From JANOXC01 sp031418215 (GTDB lineage: Bacteria; Bacteroidota; Bacteroidia; AKYH767-A; OLB10), in contig JANOXC010000118.1 in the NCBI GenBank assembly GCA_031418215.1, positions 1 through 64,000 on the forward strand: 64,000 nucleotides of DNA, given 5' to 3'. Made by a program: the position numbers and the translations under genes. Of this stretch, positions 35,322-43,690 are shown piece after piece. Under the pieces are notes generated by a model, which ran no database searches, had not been told where the DNA came from, and was given only the letters and a program-made list of their open reading frames with translations. How positions within the stretch are numbered: position 1 is the first letter of the stretch; each line of letters begins with the position of its first letter.

Positions 35322-36992
35322 TCAATACATGCTTAATGGCATATCCCTATTACTGGTAACCGAATAAGAGAATTTAAACGTTTTATATTCCTTACTGTTA
35401 ATGATGGTATTCCAGGAAAGCAACCCTGACTTATCATTATAGGTTGCATTACTGTTTTCCTTCATCTCAATTTTAATATCTTTATTTTGAGTTAACGGTA
35501 TCTGGTCTTCAATGATGAGATTAAGCGCTTTTACTTTATTGTTTTTCATTCGCAGTTCATAGGTTATTGTTTTAGTGACTTCATTGCCAAGCAATTTATT
35601 ATTTTCCTTTACGGGAAGTTTGGTGCGTGTAACAGTAATGCCATTATCCCTGCCTAATGCAAGTTCAAGTGTATCATTGATAATGGATGGGTTTAATACG
35701 GTTTCGCCAACATAGGTTCCTTCATAAAAAACATTGGCTTGCCCCGGTAATAAATTCAGGTCTTCCCAGCCTGTAACTTTTGCAACAAGGAATGCTTCGC
35801 TCTCCACTTTAGGAACGAGAAAATGATAATAGGAAGCTGGAAGTTCACTTGTTTTTATTGACACCATGTGACTGATGCCGTCAGAAGGAATGGTATATGC
35901 CAGTTTAATATCGAACTCCACATTGGTCATCGTTTCAATCATTTGTGAATAGTTGGCTGCTGATTCCGCAGCCGATAATTGATCCATGTCTTTTTTCAAT
36001 GCATAGAGCTCTTCATTTGCAGCATCGAGATTTGCTCCAGACTTTGACCTTGCTGCCTGTGGAAATTTAACTTCCCTGTTGGCTGTGAAATAATTAATAT
36101 ACCAGGGTGGGAGAGCGGGTTTATTATTACTGCGGTTAGGATTACTTGTACTTAATTTTAATTGAACATCTTTCCAGTCTTCACCACATTGCTGATATAC
36201 ATTTGCTTTATAAGTTAACTGCACCGGTGCGGCGGCCGTGCTCGAACGTAAATCATATGAAGGCGTCCAGCCTGCCTGTGAAACCATGTAACTTACATCA
36301 ACAGCGGCTGTCGTTGCTTCATCGGCACTTACTGACACAATCACTTCATGAACAGGTTCATAGTTTTTCTTTGGATCTTCGCTGTTTTTGTAAGTCTTCA
36401 AATCATTGAGCCTTGCTGTTAATCTTGTATTGTCGGCAAGGTTCCTTTTAACTGTCCGGTTTATTTTACCAAGTTGTGCATTAATGTCATTCAATTTTAA
36501 TCTGAAGAAATCCATGGCTTGTTTTAAAACAGGAAGAGAATCACTTTTGCCTTCGCCTTGTGTTAGTTTATTTTTTGTGATCATGTCCTTTTCCAGCTGC
36601 AGCGCATTTTTCTTGTCATTCAATTCTTCGCGGATAAAACCAAGCTCCGAAATAGAGTCTTCTGTTAATTGAATTTCTTTTTGAATTTCCTTTGGCAAAG
36701 CACCATCAGATGGTTTCGGTGGCTCAGGATATTTAATATGATGCTTTACATCGAGCACCACAAAACTGCCCCGACCCCCGGCCTGCACACTTGCAGGATT
36801 GATAAAAGGAGAAATCCCGGTGAACACTAATTCTGTTACGCCGGGATTGAGATTTACGGTTGCATTTCTGAAGACTTGAGCCGCCTGAGTGAACACGGTC
36901 ACTTTTCTGATGGAAGACTTTACTGATTTTTCATTTGAGGCCTGTGCATTAATGGCGATAAATAATATCGCGACGAGCATTGATTTTTTCAT
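35322..36992 (-). CDS. Mucoidy inhibitor MuiA family protein (DUF4139)
   Basis: 556 aa. Signal peptide ends NAQA (about 18). The N-terminal DUF4140-like domain is recognisable by VTVFTQAAQVFRNATVNLNPG and LVFTGISPFINPASVQ. A coiled coil lies at about 95-190 (EIQLTEDSISELGFIREEL). The C-terminal DUF4139 beta domain has VSYMVSQAGWTPSYDLR and LKLSTSNPNRSNNKPALPPWY. The name comes from an E. coli clone that suppressed mucoidy; the molecular role is unknown. Exported, probably periplasmic. Single gene with its own terminator. Confidence 0.88.
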   Translation of the reverse strand: MKKSMLVAILFIAINAQASNEKSVKSSIRKVTVFTQAAQVFRNATVNLNPGVTELVFTGISPFINPASVQAGGRGSFVVLDVKHHIKYPEPPKPSDGALPKEIQKEIQLTEDSISELGFIREELNDKKNALQLEKDMITKNKLTQGEGKSDSLPVLKQAMDFFRLKLNDINAQLGKINRTVKRNLADNTRLTARLNDLKTYKNSEDPKKNYEPVHEVIVSVSADEATTAAVDVSYMVSQAGWTPSYDLRSSTAAAPVQLTYKANVYQQCGEDWKDVQLKLSTSNPNRSNNKPALPPWYINYFTANREVKFPQAARSKSGANLDAANEELYALKKDMDQLSAAESAANYSQMIETMTNVEFDIKLAYTIPSDGISHMVSIKTSELPASYYHFLVPKVESEAFLVAKVTGWEDLNLLPGQANVFYEGTYVGETVLNPSIINDTLELALGRDNGITVTRTKLPVKENNKLLGNEVTKTITYELRMKNNKVKALNLIIEDQIPLTQNKDIKIEMKENSNATYNDKSGLLSWNTIINSKEYKTFKFSYSVTSNRDMPLSMY

Positions 36993-37240
36993 ATTTATAA
37001 AGGATTAAGGATTTATATGTTCGCTGAGATATCAAACAAATCCCTATTCCATAAATAATTAAAGAAAATAATTTATTATCAAATAATAATATTCGAAACC
37101 AAATGTCGTTGACGCACCTCCTCAACCTTGATATATAAATGAAGGGGGTTCTATAAATTCGTAAAAACGGAGGTCATGAGTGGGCTGATAATGTAAGCAT
37201 ATATATTGCCCATGATTTATTTTTCTGCTTCTTTTCCAGC

Positions 37241-37712
37241 TTATATATGTTTTCGATAGGTCGGCTCTTGATGTATGGTGAATCCGTTTTTCTTATATAC
37301 AAATTCGCCTGCTGCTGTTGCATGTAGTTCAAAAGCAGTAATGCCTATTTTCTTGCCCTCCTTAACCAATTCATTTAATATCCCGGCACAAATTCCTCTT
37401 CTGCGAAATTGCGGTAATGTATACATGTTCATTACATGTCCCCATTTTCCACTAGGGTTTTTAAAATTCCCGGGCTGCTCTCTTAATTGAACAGAGCCGA
37501 TGCCGGCTATGTCATTGTCACAATTAGCAATATAAGAAATGCATTTATTTTTCGTGATAGAGATTTTTGAAAAAGGCTGTTAATTGCTCCCTTAATGACT
37601 TTACAGTTGTTTCATCCTGATCGCCTGCTAATTCTATTACAAATAATAGCCTGTTTTCAACAAGTGTTGGAATATCTTTTTGTGTTGCCTTATAATAAGT
37701 AATGTTATTCAT
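37241..37712 (-). pseudogene. GNAT N-acetyltransferase, frameshifted
   Basis: An ATG at 37712 opens a frame (MNNITYYKATQKDIPTLVEN) that ends at a TAA near 37545. Another frame carries the rest through GNAT motif A (MYTLPQFRRRGICAGILNEL) and motif B (TAAGEFVYKKNGF) to 37241. Removing one base from a run of five A (37564-37568) joins the two into a plausible GNAT enzyme of about 156 aa. The acetyl-CoA loop RRRGICAG is intact. It may be a recent pseudogene or a base-call error. A second GNAT gene with a similar lesion lies 13 bp upstream. Confidence 0.75.
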
Positions 37713-37725
37713 TATTTATTTCCTG

Positions 37726-38333
37726 TTAAATTGAATCCATCAACTTTCGTTGTAACAATCCCTGCAAATTTATTTTAGCACGCTCCCATTCATTATCAAG
37801 TAAACTGAAATATACGGAATTTCTGCTTGTACCATTATCTCGTAAAATATCCTTTCGCAGTATCCCTTCATACTGTCCACCAATTTTAGCAATTGCCTTT
37901 CTGGATCTGATATTATTTTCATCCGTTTTTAACTGAACGCGCAATGCCTTTAGTTCTTCAAAAGAAAAAGAAAGCAACAGAAATTTACACTCTAAGTTAA
38001 CAGCAGTTGCCCAATAGTCCGGGTGCAGCCACGTCCAGCCAATTTCCAGCTTTCGATGCAGGAAATGTATGTCCATTAAACGGGTACTGCCAATGATTTT
38101 TTTTTCTTTTTGATGAAATACTACGAATGGGAATTGGTTTCCTTTATCACGTTCTTCCAAAGCTCTTGCAAAAGCAATCAATCTCTTATCGTCAGTACTC
38201 ATATCAACCGGATGAAACTCCCATATCCATATTTCCTTTGCAACTTCATTTAATTCTTGAAAATGCTTTTTTCCAAGGGCAAAAGAAGCACGACTTCTCC
38301 TGTTAACGTGGTTCCATTTTTAATCCAATTCAT
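37726..38333 (-). pseudogene. RimJ/RimL-type GNAT acetyltransferase, frameshifted
   Basis: The uninterrupted part starts at 38202, but the family N-terminus lies in another frame from an ATG at 38333: MNWIKNGTTLTGEVVLLLPL. Adding one base to the A6 run at 38267-38272 links it to KHFQELNEVAKEIWIWEFHP and the rest (about 202 aa in total). Body motifs are IGSTRLMDIHFLHRKLEIGWTW and ALRVQLKTDENNIRSRKAIAKIG, typical of RimJ/RimL ribosomal-protein or small-molecule acetyltransferases. An internal start at 38202 would lack the first strand. Pseudogene or sequencing error; the neighbouring gene has the same type of defect. Confidence 0.7.
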
Positions 38334-38652
38334 CCTTTACTATTGATTACGTTTTGTTTTCTTTTATAATTGCCTCTCCCTTGCTAGTTTTACAATACAA
38401 TAACACATCACTATTCTACTATCAACAAAAGGGGGGAATTAATCTGTATGTATTGAATTCAAGTCTATCAACATCCAGAAATAATACCTTTCAAATTAAA
38501 ATTTCTGCTAGCATAAAAAGTGTTTTATATTTTTTTAGCATTACTAAAGACGAGTAGGTGTTAAATAAAAATATTTTTTTTGTAATCAATTGTTCCCCTT
38601 TTTGACATGCTGAACCAGCCTATAGTCGATAGGTTAATAGTATATGACTTCA
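38334..38652. other. Intergenic stretch without recognisable gene
   Basis: About 320 bp of A/T-rich DNA. I see no supported coding frame, RNA gene or clear repeat. A short plus-strand frame at 38354-38557 has no family features. Confidence 0.5.
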
Positions 38653-39720
38653 TTACTCAACAATCATCAATTTGTTTGTTTTTGTGTATTTGCCATTTGA
38701 AATTACAATTACATAATTACCCGCGGTAAATTCTGAAAAGTCCGTTGTTATTGAGTGAACTCCTTTCCGCTGTTGCTCTGTTAAAATTGTTTTAACCATT
38801 TCACCTTTCGTATCAAATAGTGAAATTGTTACTTTTCCCTGCTCTTGCAATTCATAACTTAACTCGCAGAAATTAATAATAGGATTGGGGTGAATGTTCA
38901 ATTTAAAAAGATTGTTGTTTTCATTAATTGACGTTACGCCGAAATAATGGTAAGTTGTGTTATTGCCCGACCCTGAATTAGGTACACCAAGGGTATCAGA
39001 AAGTACATTATAAAAAATATCAGCCGGACTTGATAATCCTGTTACAACTGTTGTTGGCCCTCCTGTAAAAGTGTTGTTAAACATGCTGATGCCATTTAAC
39101 GTCCAGGAAGAAACATAATAGTTGCCTGCGCCGTCTTTTGCAATGCCGTCGCAATTACCCAGCGTAGTAGTTGTTACCGTTGAAACAGTTGCTGTAGTAA
39201 CATCAAATGCCATGATGGGTGCTGAAGCTCCCCAATTTACAAAAACACATCTGTTGTTGGGGGCATCATAAATAATACCATTGGGGCTTTTCGCAAGGCC
39301 TGTTACAAAAACACTAAAAGCACGAGTGGCCATATCAAAGCGGAATATCTTCTTTGCTGAAAAATCTGTTATATATAAATAGTTTGCATCATGCGTAATA
39401 CCATTCAAAAAAGTAGCGCTTAAATTAATGCTGAATATTTGCGCCGCAGTATTAATGTTATATGCTTTCAATGTTGTGCCGGAGCATACATATAAAGTGT
39501 CATTAACAACTTCAATTCCGTGAGGGCCTGTTACGCTTGGAACAAAAATGCTTAATGTGCCGGCACTATTGCGAGCCAAAATATTGTTTCCGTTGTTATT
39601 AGCAATAAGCCAACGGTTATTGGCATAGTCAAATTCGATGCTTTCAGGACTGTTATAGGTTTGTGCGAAGCTGGTAATTGTTGCAAGTAATAATAATGTT
39701 GTAATGATAGGTTTTCTCAT
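38653..39720 (-). CDS. NHL/SMP-30-like beta-propeller protein with T9SS sorting domain
   Basis: 355 aa, secreted (signal peptide ending ITSFAQ). Residues 25-265 form six-bladed-propeller repeats of the SMP-30/NHL kind: SPESIEFDYANNRWLIANNNG, GPHGIEVVNDTLYVCSGTTL and SPNGIIYDAPNNRCVFVNWG. The last 80 residues are a T9SS type A tail (NIHPNPIINFCELSYELQE ... FTAGNYVIVIS ... KLMIVE). No catalytic metal site of a gluconolactonase can be assigned. It is probably an extracellular binding protein. Confidence 0.85.
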   Translation of the reverse strand: MRKPIITTLLLLATITSFAQTYNSPESIEFDYANNRWLIANNNGNNILARNSAGTLSIFVPSVTGPHGIEVVNDTLYVCSGTTLKAYNINTAAQIFSINLSATFLNGITHDANYLYITDFSAKKIFRFDMATRAFSVFVTGLAKSPNGIIYDAPNNRCVFVNWGASAPIMAFDVTTATVSTVTTTTLGNCDGIAKDGAGNYYVSSWTLNGISMFNNTFTGGPTTVVTGLSSPADIFYNVLSDTLGVPNSGSGNNTTYHYFGVTSINENNNLFKLNIHPNPIINFCELSYELQEQGKVTISLFDTKGEMVKTILTEQQRKGVHSITTDFSEFTAGNYVIVISNGKYTKTNKLMIVE

Positions 39721-39810
39721 ATCCCAGGGAAGCTGATTCTTTATTTAAAAGTGAAGATACTGAAGAATTGACAAACCCAGATTTTCAACATTAATAAAAG
39801 AGGTTTAATC

Positions 39811-40370
39811 AAAAGAATTCCTCGCAGCTATGCTGCGGGGTGGGGGGAGGGGCTGTAGGGCAAACGTTATATTTGCCTGATGAGCGAACATATTCATAAG
39901 CGTCATAACAAGAGTTTGCTTTTGTATCATTTGGTTTGTCCAATAAAATATCGGAGAAATGTATTGTCTGATGAAGTTGCAAAAAGCTTGGTCGAAGTTT
40001 GTAAAGATATCGAAAGGAGATTTGAAATACATTTTTTGGAGATTGGAGCAGATAAAAACCATGTTCATTTTTTGATACAAAGTGTACCGATGATGTCGGC
40101 TAAGTCGATAGTACAAGTTGTGAAAAGTATAACAGCGCGAGAACTGTTCCGTCTTCACCCGGAAGTGAAACAGCAGCTTTGGGGAGGGCAGTTTTGGACG
40201 GACGGGTATTATATTAATACGGTAGGTCAATATGCAAACGAAGAAATCATTCAAAAATATATTCTTGAACAAGGCGAGGCTAAGCAAGACTACAAAAAGT
40301 TCCATTCTAATCAGTTGCGATTATTTTAGTATGTAAACAAGATACCTCGCAGCTTGCTGCGGGGTCATTC
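39811..40370 (+). mobile_element. IS200/IS605-type insertion sequence (tnpA only)
   Basis: A Y1 transposase gene is flanked by two near-identical subterminal hairpins. The left one, at 39820-39840, is CCTCGCAGC/GCTGCGGGG with loop TAT. The right one, at 40345-40364, has the same stem with loop TT. These are the structures TnpA binds at the left and right ends. No tnpB is present, so it belongs to the IS200 group in layout. Exact ends and cleavage tetranucleotides cannot be fixed from one copy. Confidence 0.85.
39880..40329 (+). CDS. tnpA: IS200/IS605 family transposase TnpA
   Basis: 149 aa Y1-type HUH transposase. The HUH motif is HVHFL (about residues 61-65), and the catalytic Tyr lies in the helix YINTVGQYANEEIIQKYI near the C-terminus. 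The N-terminal RHNKSLLLYHLVCPIKYRRNVL is typical. It moves single-stranded DNA circles by recognising the subterminal hairpins. All motifs are intact, so it may be active. It is inserted between two genes for T9SS proteins and disrupts neither. Confidence 0.93.
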   Translation: MSEHIHKRHNKSLLLYHLVCPIKYRRNVLSDEVAKSLVEVCKDIERRFEIHFLEIGADKNHVHFLIQSVPMMSAKSIVQVVKSITARELFRLHPEVKQQLWGGQFWTDGYYINTVGQYANEEIIQKYILEQGEAKQDYKKFHSNQLRLF

Positions 40371-40395
40371 ATTCGATTTGTAACTTCAATCATTG

Positions 40396-40436
40396 CAAAA
40401 AAAACAGGGAGGGCACAACCACGTCACCCTCCCTGA
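40396..40436 (-). terminator. Intrinsic terminator of the DUF4397 gene
   Basis: On the minus strand CAGGGAGGG and CCCTCCCTG form a perfect 9-bp stem with a 13-nt loop followed by eight T, 37 bp after the stop codon at 40473. Confidence 0.9.
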
Positions 40437-40472
40437 TAAACCAACCACGAAAAACTTATTCAACCATTTTAA

Positions 40473-42179
40473 TTATTGTACGATCAGCTTTTGTGATACC
40501 GATCCTTTTTCATTTCCTATTCTTATAAAATACATTCCTTTAGCTAATTCACTGGTGCTAAAATTATATTGAGCACTTCCTTCAGGAATCATTGTATTCA
40601 TCACCTCCTGTCCAATTGCATTTGTGACCGTTAGCATTAATGCTTGCTTGGTGTTCTCAGTGAAGTTCAACTGAACACGGTCTGTTGTAGGATTTGGGAA
40701 GAGATTATAACTTACAATATTGCTTTCATTCAGTCCCGTCGGAGCACTAAAGATTACTACTGTTCCGTTAGCCAATACACCAATTAATGTGAATGCCGGT
40801 CCGTTTTGATTTGCAGCGGGATTTAGAAATCCAGAGGCGAGCACCACTGCTGACTGGCCTGCCAATGCTGAAAGATCAGCAGCGAAAGAAGCAACGATAA
40901 CAGCGTTATTATTTCCCGGAGTAATATCTAATACATAGGCTGCGGGCGGCACACTTAAGTAGGGGGTAATATTACTATAAGATGCATTGTCAACAAGTAT
41001 AGAAGCTCCTGCTAATACATCAACTGTTGGCGCATCAGAAGCTCCGTGAATAACTCGCAAATCAACATCTCCTGAATTGTTTGCATCTTCACGCATCTGG
41101 TCTTGCAAGAATAAAGTGAATGCTGTTGATTGTGCATCAGGATTCGCTGCGAAGTTTGCAGGATTCAATACACCGTTTGCTACTGCAATATAACTGTTGC
41201 CGTTTTGTAAGGTCACGCCAAAGTTTTTTAATGTGTCGTTAACCGATGCGCTATTTCCACCGGCAACGCCAATGTTCAATACAACATCTGCAGGTACATC
41301 AATAAATGCTGTTGCTGTTCTAAAGGCGAAGTTGTCCAATAATTTAGTGCCGTTAACATAAACATCAACTGATGCTGCTGCCGGATCTGCTGCATTGTGT
41401 ATGACCTGCAAACGTGCTGTGCTCACTGCAGGGAAAGCTACTACTGTACCGTTGGCCAATGCTGCAAACAATCCGAATGCTGCTCCGTTTTGATTAGCAG
41501 CAGGGTTTAAAAATCCTGATGCAAATACTACTGCACTTCCTCCACCCAATGATGATAAATCAGCCTGGAATGATGCAACAATTGGAGAGCCGGCTGCAGG
41601 TGTTACATCCAATATATAATTGGATGGTGGTACGCTTACATATCCGGTTATGGCGCTGTAGGGTGCATTATCAACAAGTGTTGCAACATTACGTGCTATC
41701 ACATCAACTGAAGGCGCATCACTTGCTCCGTGTAAGGCGACAAAATCAACATCGGTCATCATAGAAGCCATATTTCTGATATTGTCTTTCAGAAAAAGTG
41801 TAAATGTTGTTGATTGTGCATCAGGATTCGCTGCAAAATTTGCAGGATTCAATACACCATTCGCAACAGCAATGTACCGTTGTCCGTTCATAAGTGTAAC
41901 CTGAAAGTTTTTTAATGTGTCATTAACCGACATGCTATTTCCGGCTGCAACGCCAATGTTTAATGTTACACCTGCGGGGACCGTTAAAAAAGAGGTGGCT
42001 GTACGAAAAGCAAAATCAGGTAATGTTAGTACGCCATTTACATATACGTCAACCGTAGCGGCTGCCGGATCTGCTGCATTATGTATTACCTGCAACTGTG
42101 CTGTCTGGCTATAAGCGTTTGATCCCAGGATTATTCCCGAAGCCAGTAAGATCAATAATGAGGAGAGTTTCTTTTTCAT
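40473..42179 (-). CDS. Secreted protein with two DUF4397 domains and T9SS sorting domain
   Basis: 568 aa. Signal peptide ends NAYSQ. Two tandem units of about 230 aa each begin LQVIHNAADPAAA[TS]VDVYVNG and contain VPAGVTLNIGV/VPADVVLNIGV, VDFVALHGASDAPSVDV/VDLRVIHGASDAPTVDV and ASGFLNPAANQNG. Each unit is a pair of DUF4397 beta domains. The T9SS type A tail starts LFPNPTTDRVQLNF and ends KLIVQ. The two halves are so similar, even at DNA level, that recent duplication or gene conversion is likely. Surface protein with no known activity. It diverges from the MerR gene across a region rich in putative operators. Confidence 0.9.
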   Translation of the reverse strand: MKKKLSSLLILLASGIILGSNAYSQTAQLQVIHNAADPAAATVDVYVNGVLTLPDFAFRTATSFLTVPAGVTLNIGVAAGNSMSVNDTLKNFQVTLMNGQRYIAVANGVLNPANFAANPDAQSTTFTLFLKDNIRNMASMMTDVDFVALHGASDAPSVDVIARNVATLVDNAPYSAITGYVSVPPSNYILDVTPAAGSPIVASFQADLSSLGGGSAVVFASGFLNPAANQNGAAFGLFAALANGTVVAFPAVSTARLQVIHNAADPAAASVDVYVNGTKLLDNFAFRTATAFIDVPADVVLNIGVAGGNSASVNDTLKNFGVTLQNGNSYIAVANGVLNPANFAANPDAQSTAFTLFLQDQMREDANNSGDVDLRVIHGASDAPTVDVLAGASILVDNASYSNITPYLSVPPAAYVLDITPGNNNAVIVASFAADLSALAGQSAVVLASGFLNPAANQNGPAFTLIGVLANGTVVIFSAPTGLNESNIVSYNLFPNPTTDRVQLNFTENTKQALMLTVTNAIGQEVMNTMIPEGSAQYNFSTSELAKGMYFIRIGNEKGSVSQKLIVQ

Positions 42180-42181
42180 TC

Positions 42182-42279
42182 GTTTAAGTTTTTGGGGGGT
42201 TGTTTAAGTATTGTGGCGCAAATTTAAACAGTTCATGCTCTTCTTGTTTAAGTTTTTGCTAAATTATTTAAACAAAAAC
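42182..42279. promoter_or_regulatory. Cluster of five GTTTAAR half-sites (putative MerR operators)
   Basis: GTTTAAG occurs at 42182-42188, 42202-42208 and 42246-42252, two of these extended to GTTTAAGTTTTTG. Inverted copies TTTAAAC lie at 42223-42229 and 42267-42273, the latter extended as TTTAAACAAAAAC. The cluster lies directly upstream of the DUF4397 gene start and 230 bp or more from the divergent CarH-like gene. It is a good candidate for binding of that regulator. Confidence 0.55.
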
Positions 42280-42410
42280 ATAACATGCTGGTTACCAACA
42301 CTAATAAATCATCTTCTCTACCATAAGGAGAATTAAACTAGTATTTATGCCGTGGCCAAAATCGTAATAATATATTGAATATCAATTATTAAGATAGAAT
42401 AATAAGAAAT

Positions 42411-42418
42411 TACCTTTG
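42411..42418 (+). promoter_or_regulatory. -7 element of the CarH-like regulator gene
   Basis: TACCTTTG matches TAnnTTTG exactly. A -33 TTG is not evident at the expected place. It would give a leader of about 90 nt before the ATG at 42511. Confidence 0.45.
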
Positions 42419-42510
42419 AAAACGAATACTTTACGGTTTTAGTAAAATTGGCTTATTTTAACTGCATATTAACTCAATATGTTTATATATTATTGCAAAT
42501 AATTGAACAT

Positions 42511-43398
42511 ATGAATTTGTTTTCTATCTCCGATCTGGAGCAGTTTTCAGGTATTAAATCACATACAATCCGAATATGGGAAAAGCGTTATAATGCCCTA
42601 ACTCCGGCACGTTCGGAAGGGAATACGCGCTATTATGATAATTCACAGCTCAAACGTTTGCTGAAAATCGTTAGCCTGATGGATAATGGCCATAAAGTAT
42701 CTGATTTGGGAAAGATGACAGATGCCAATCTCACACTTTTGCTCGATGGGGTGTCTCATCAGTCGCTTCCTATTGAAAATGCTTACAATTATTTTATAAC
42801 GCTGATACTTGAATCAGGTGTTGAGTTCAATGAAACGCAGTTTGAAAAATTATTTTCGAATTGTGTTTTACGTTTCGGACTGAAAGAAACTTATAAGCAT
42901 GTTATTTATCCTTTGCTGGTGCGCACCGGTTTATTATGGATAAGGGATTCATTGCTTCCAGTGCAGGAACATTTTTTTACTAATTTAATCAGGCAGAAAT
43001 TATTGGCGGCTATTGATGAGTTGCCTCCGGAAAAATCTTCAAAAGATACGTGGGTGCTTTTTTTACCGGAAAACGAGTTTCATGAAATAGGATTGATCTT
43101 TGCCCATTATATCATTCGTCAGGCAGGAAAGAAAGTAATTTATTTTGGTGCCAATGTCCCGTTGGAGTCATTAAAGCATGCTGCACCGGCTATAAATCCC
43201 TCACATCTTTTGTTTTTTATGGTGCATCACAATGTTCCTGCAGAATCACAACGCTATCTTGATATGCTTTCGGAAAACTTTAAGAACACCAACATTTTCC
43301 TCACCGGCAATAAAAAATTAATTGAGCAGTTACAGCCCGGAAAAAAGATGAAGTGGGTGCAGTCCGTTGATGAGTTGGAAAAGGCAATTGGGGAGTAA
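42511..43398 (+). CDS. MerR family regulator with B12-binding domain (CarH/LitR-like)
   Basis: 295 aa from the ATG at 42511; a frame extension to 42448 has no family support. The N-terminal MerR helix-turn-helix is FSISDLEQFSGIKSHTIRIWEKRY. The middle helix bundle carries W-x9-EH (LLWIRDSLLPVQEHF), the adenosylcobalamin-contact signature of CarH. The C-terminal Rossmann part has ENEFHEIG, keeping the axial His of DxHxxG with Glu in place of Asp. CarH-type proteins repress DNA as B12-bound tetramers and fall apart in light. No carotenoid genes lie nearby; the obvious local target is the half-site cluster at 42182-42279. Light sensing is inferred from motifs. Confidence 0.85.
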   Translation: MNLFSISDLEQFSGIKSHTIRIWEKRYNALTPARSEGNTRYYDNSQLKRLLKIVSLMDNGHKVSDLGKMTDANLTLLLDGVSHQSLPIENAYNYFITLILESGVEFNETQFEKLFSNCVLRFGLKETYKHVIYPLLVRTGLLWIRDSLLPVQEHFFTNLIRQKLLAAIDELPPEKSSKDTWVLFLPENEFHEIGLIFAHYIIRQAGKKVIYFGANVPLESLKHAAPAINPSHLLFFMVHHNVPAESQRYLDMLSENFKNTNIFLTGNKKLIEQLQPGKKMKWVQSVDELEKAIGE

Positions 43399-43575
43399 TA
43401 GTTTTCCCGTTTTGTGCATAATTCTATGATTTTATAGCGTTCGTAAAATACAAACAATTGCTTTTGGGAGATCATTAATCTTTCACCAACAGTTTCACGC
43501 TGATGTGGCTCTTCCTATTTTTTTGATGGATGTGAAATATAAATTATACGAAATCAACGGATTTGATTCCCCCTA

Positions 43576-43614
43576 CTCACCGCTCACCGACTAAATCCGT
43601 CACTCACCGACTAA
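43576..43614 (+). promoter_or_regulatory. Direct repeats CTCACCGACTAA (putative LytTR binding sites)
   Basis: CTCACCGACTAA stands at 43583-43594 and 43603-43614, a 20-bp period, with a partial CTCACCG at 43576-43582. The pair ends 24 bp before the -33 TTG of the LiaF-like promoter. LytTR regulators typically bind two direct repeats about two helical turns apart, and a LytTR gene closes this gene group. Confidence 0.6.
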
Positions 43615-43638
43615 TGCTGTTGTATTGCCTAATACTGA

Positions 43639-43669
43639 TTGTTGACGCAATATTGTGAACATACATTTG
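43639..43669 (+). promoter_or_regulatory. Promoter of the LiaF-like/LytSR group
   Basis: TTG at 43639-43641 and TACATTTG at 43662-43669 are 20 bp apart, a full match to the Bacteroidota consensus, 21 bp before the ATG at 43691. Confidence 0.7.
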
Positions 43670-43690
43670 CCCCATCAATTAAAAAACACA

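Noticed and set aside
39805..40305. Minus-strand 166-aa frame over the IS element
   Set aside because: Antisense of the intact TnpA gene, no family features.
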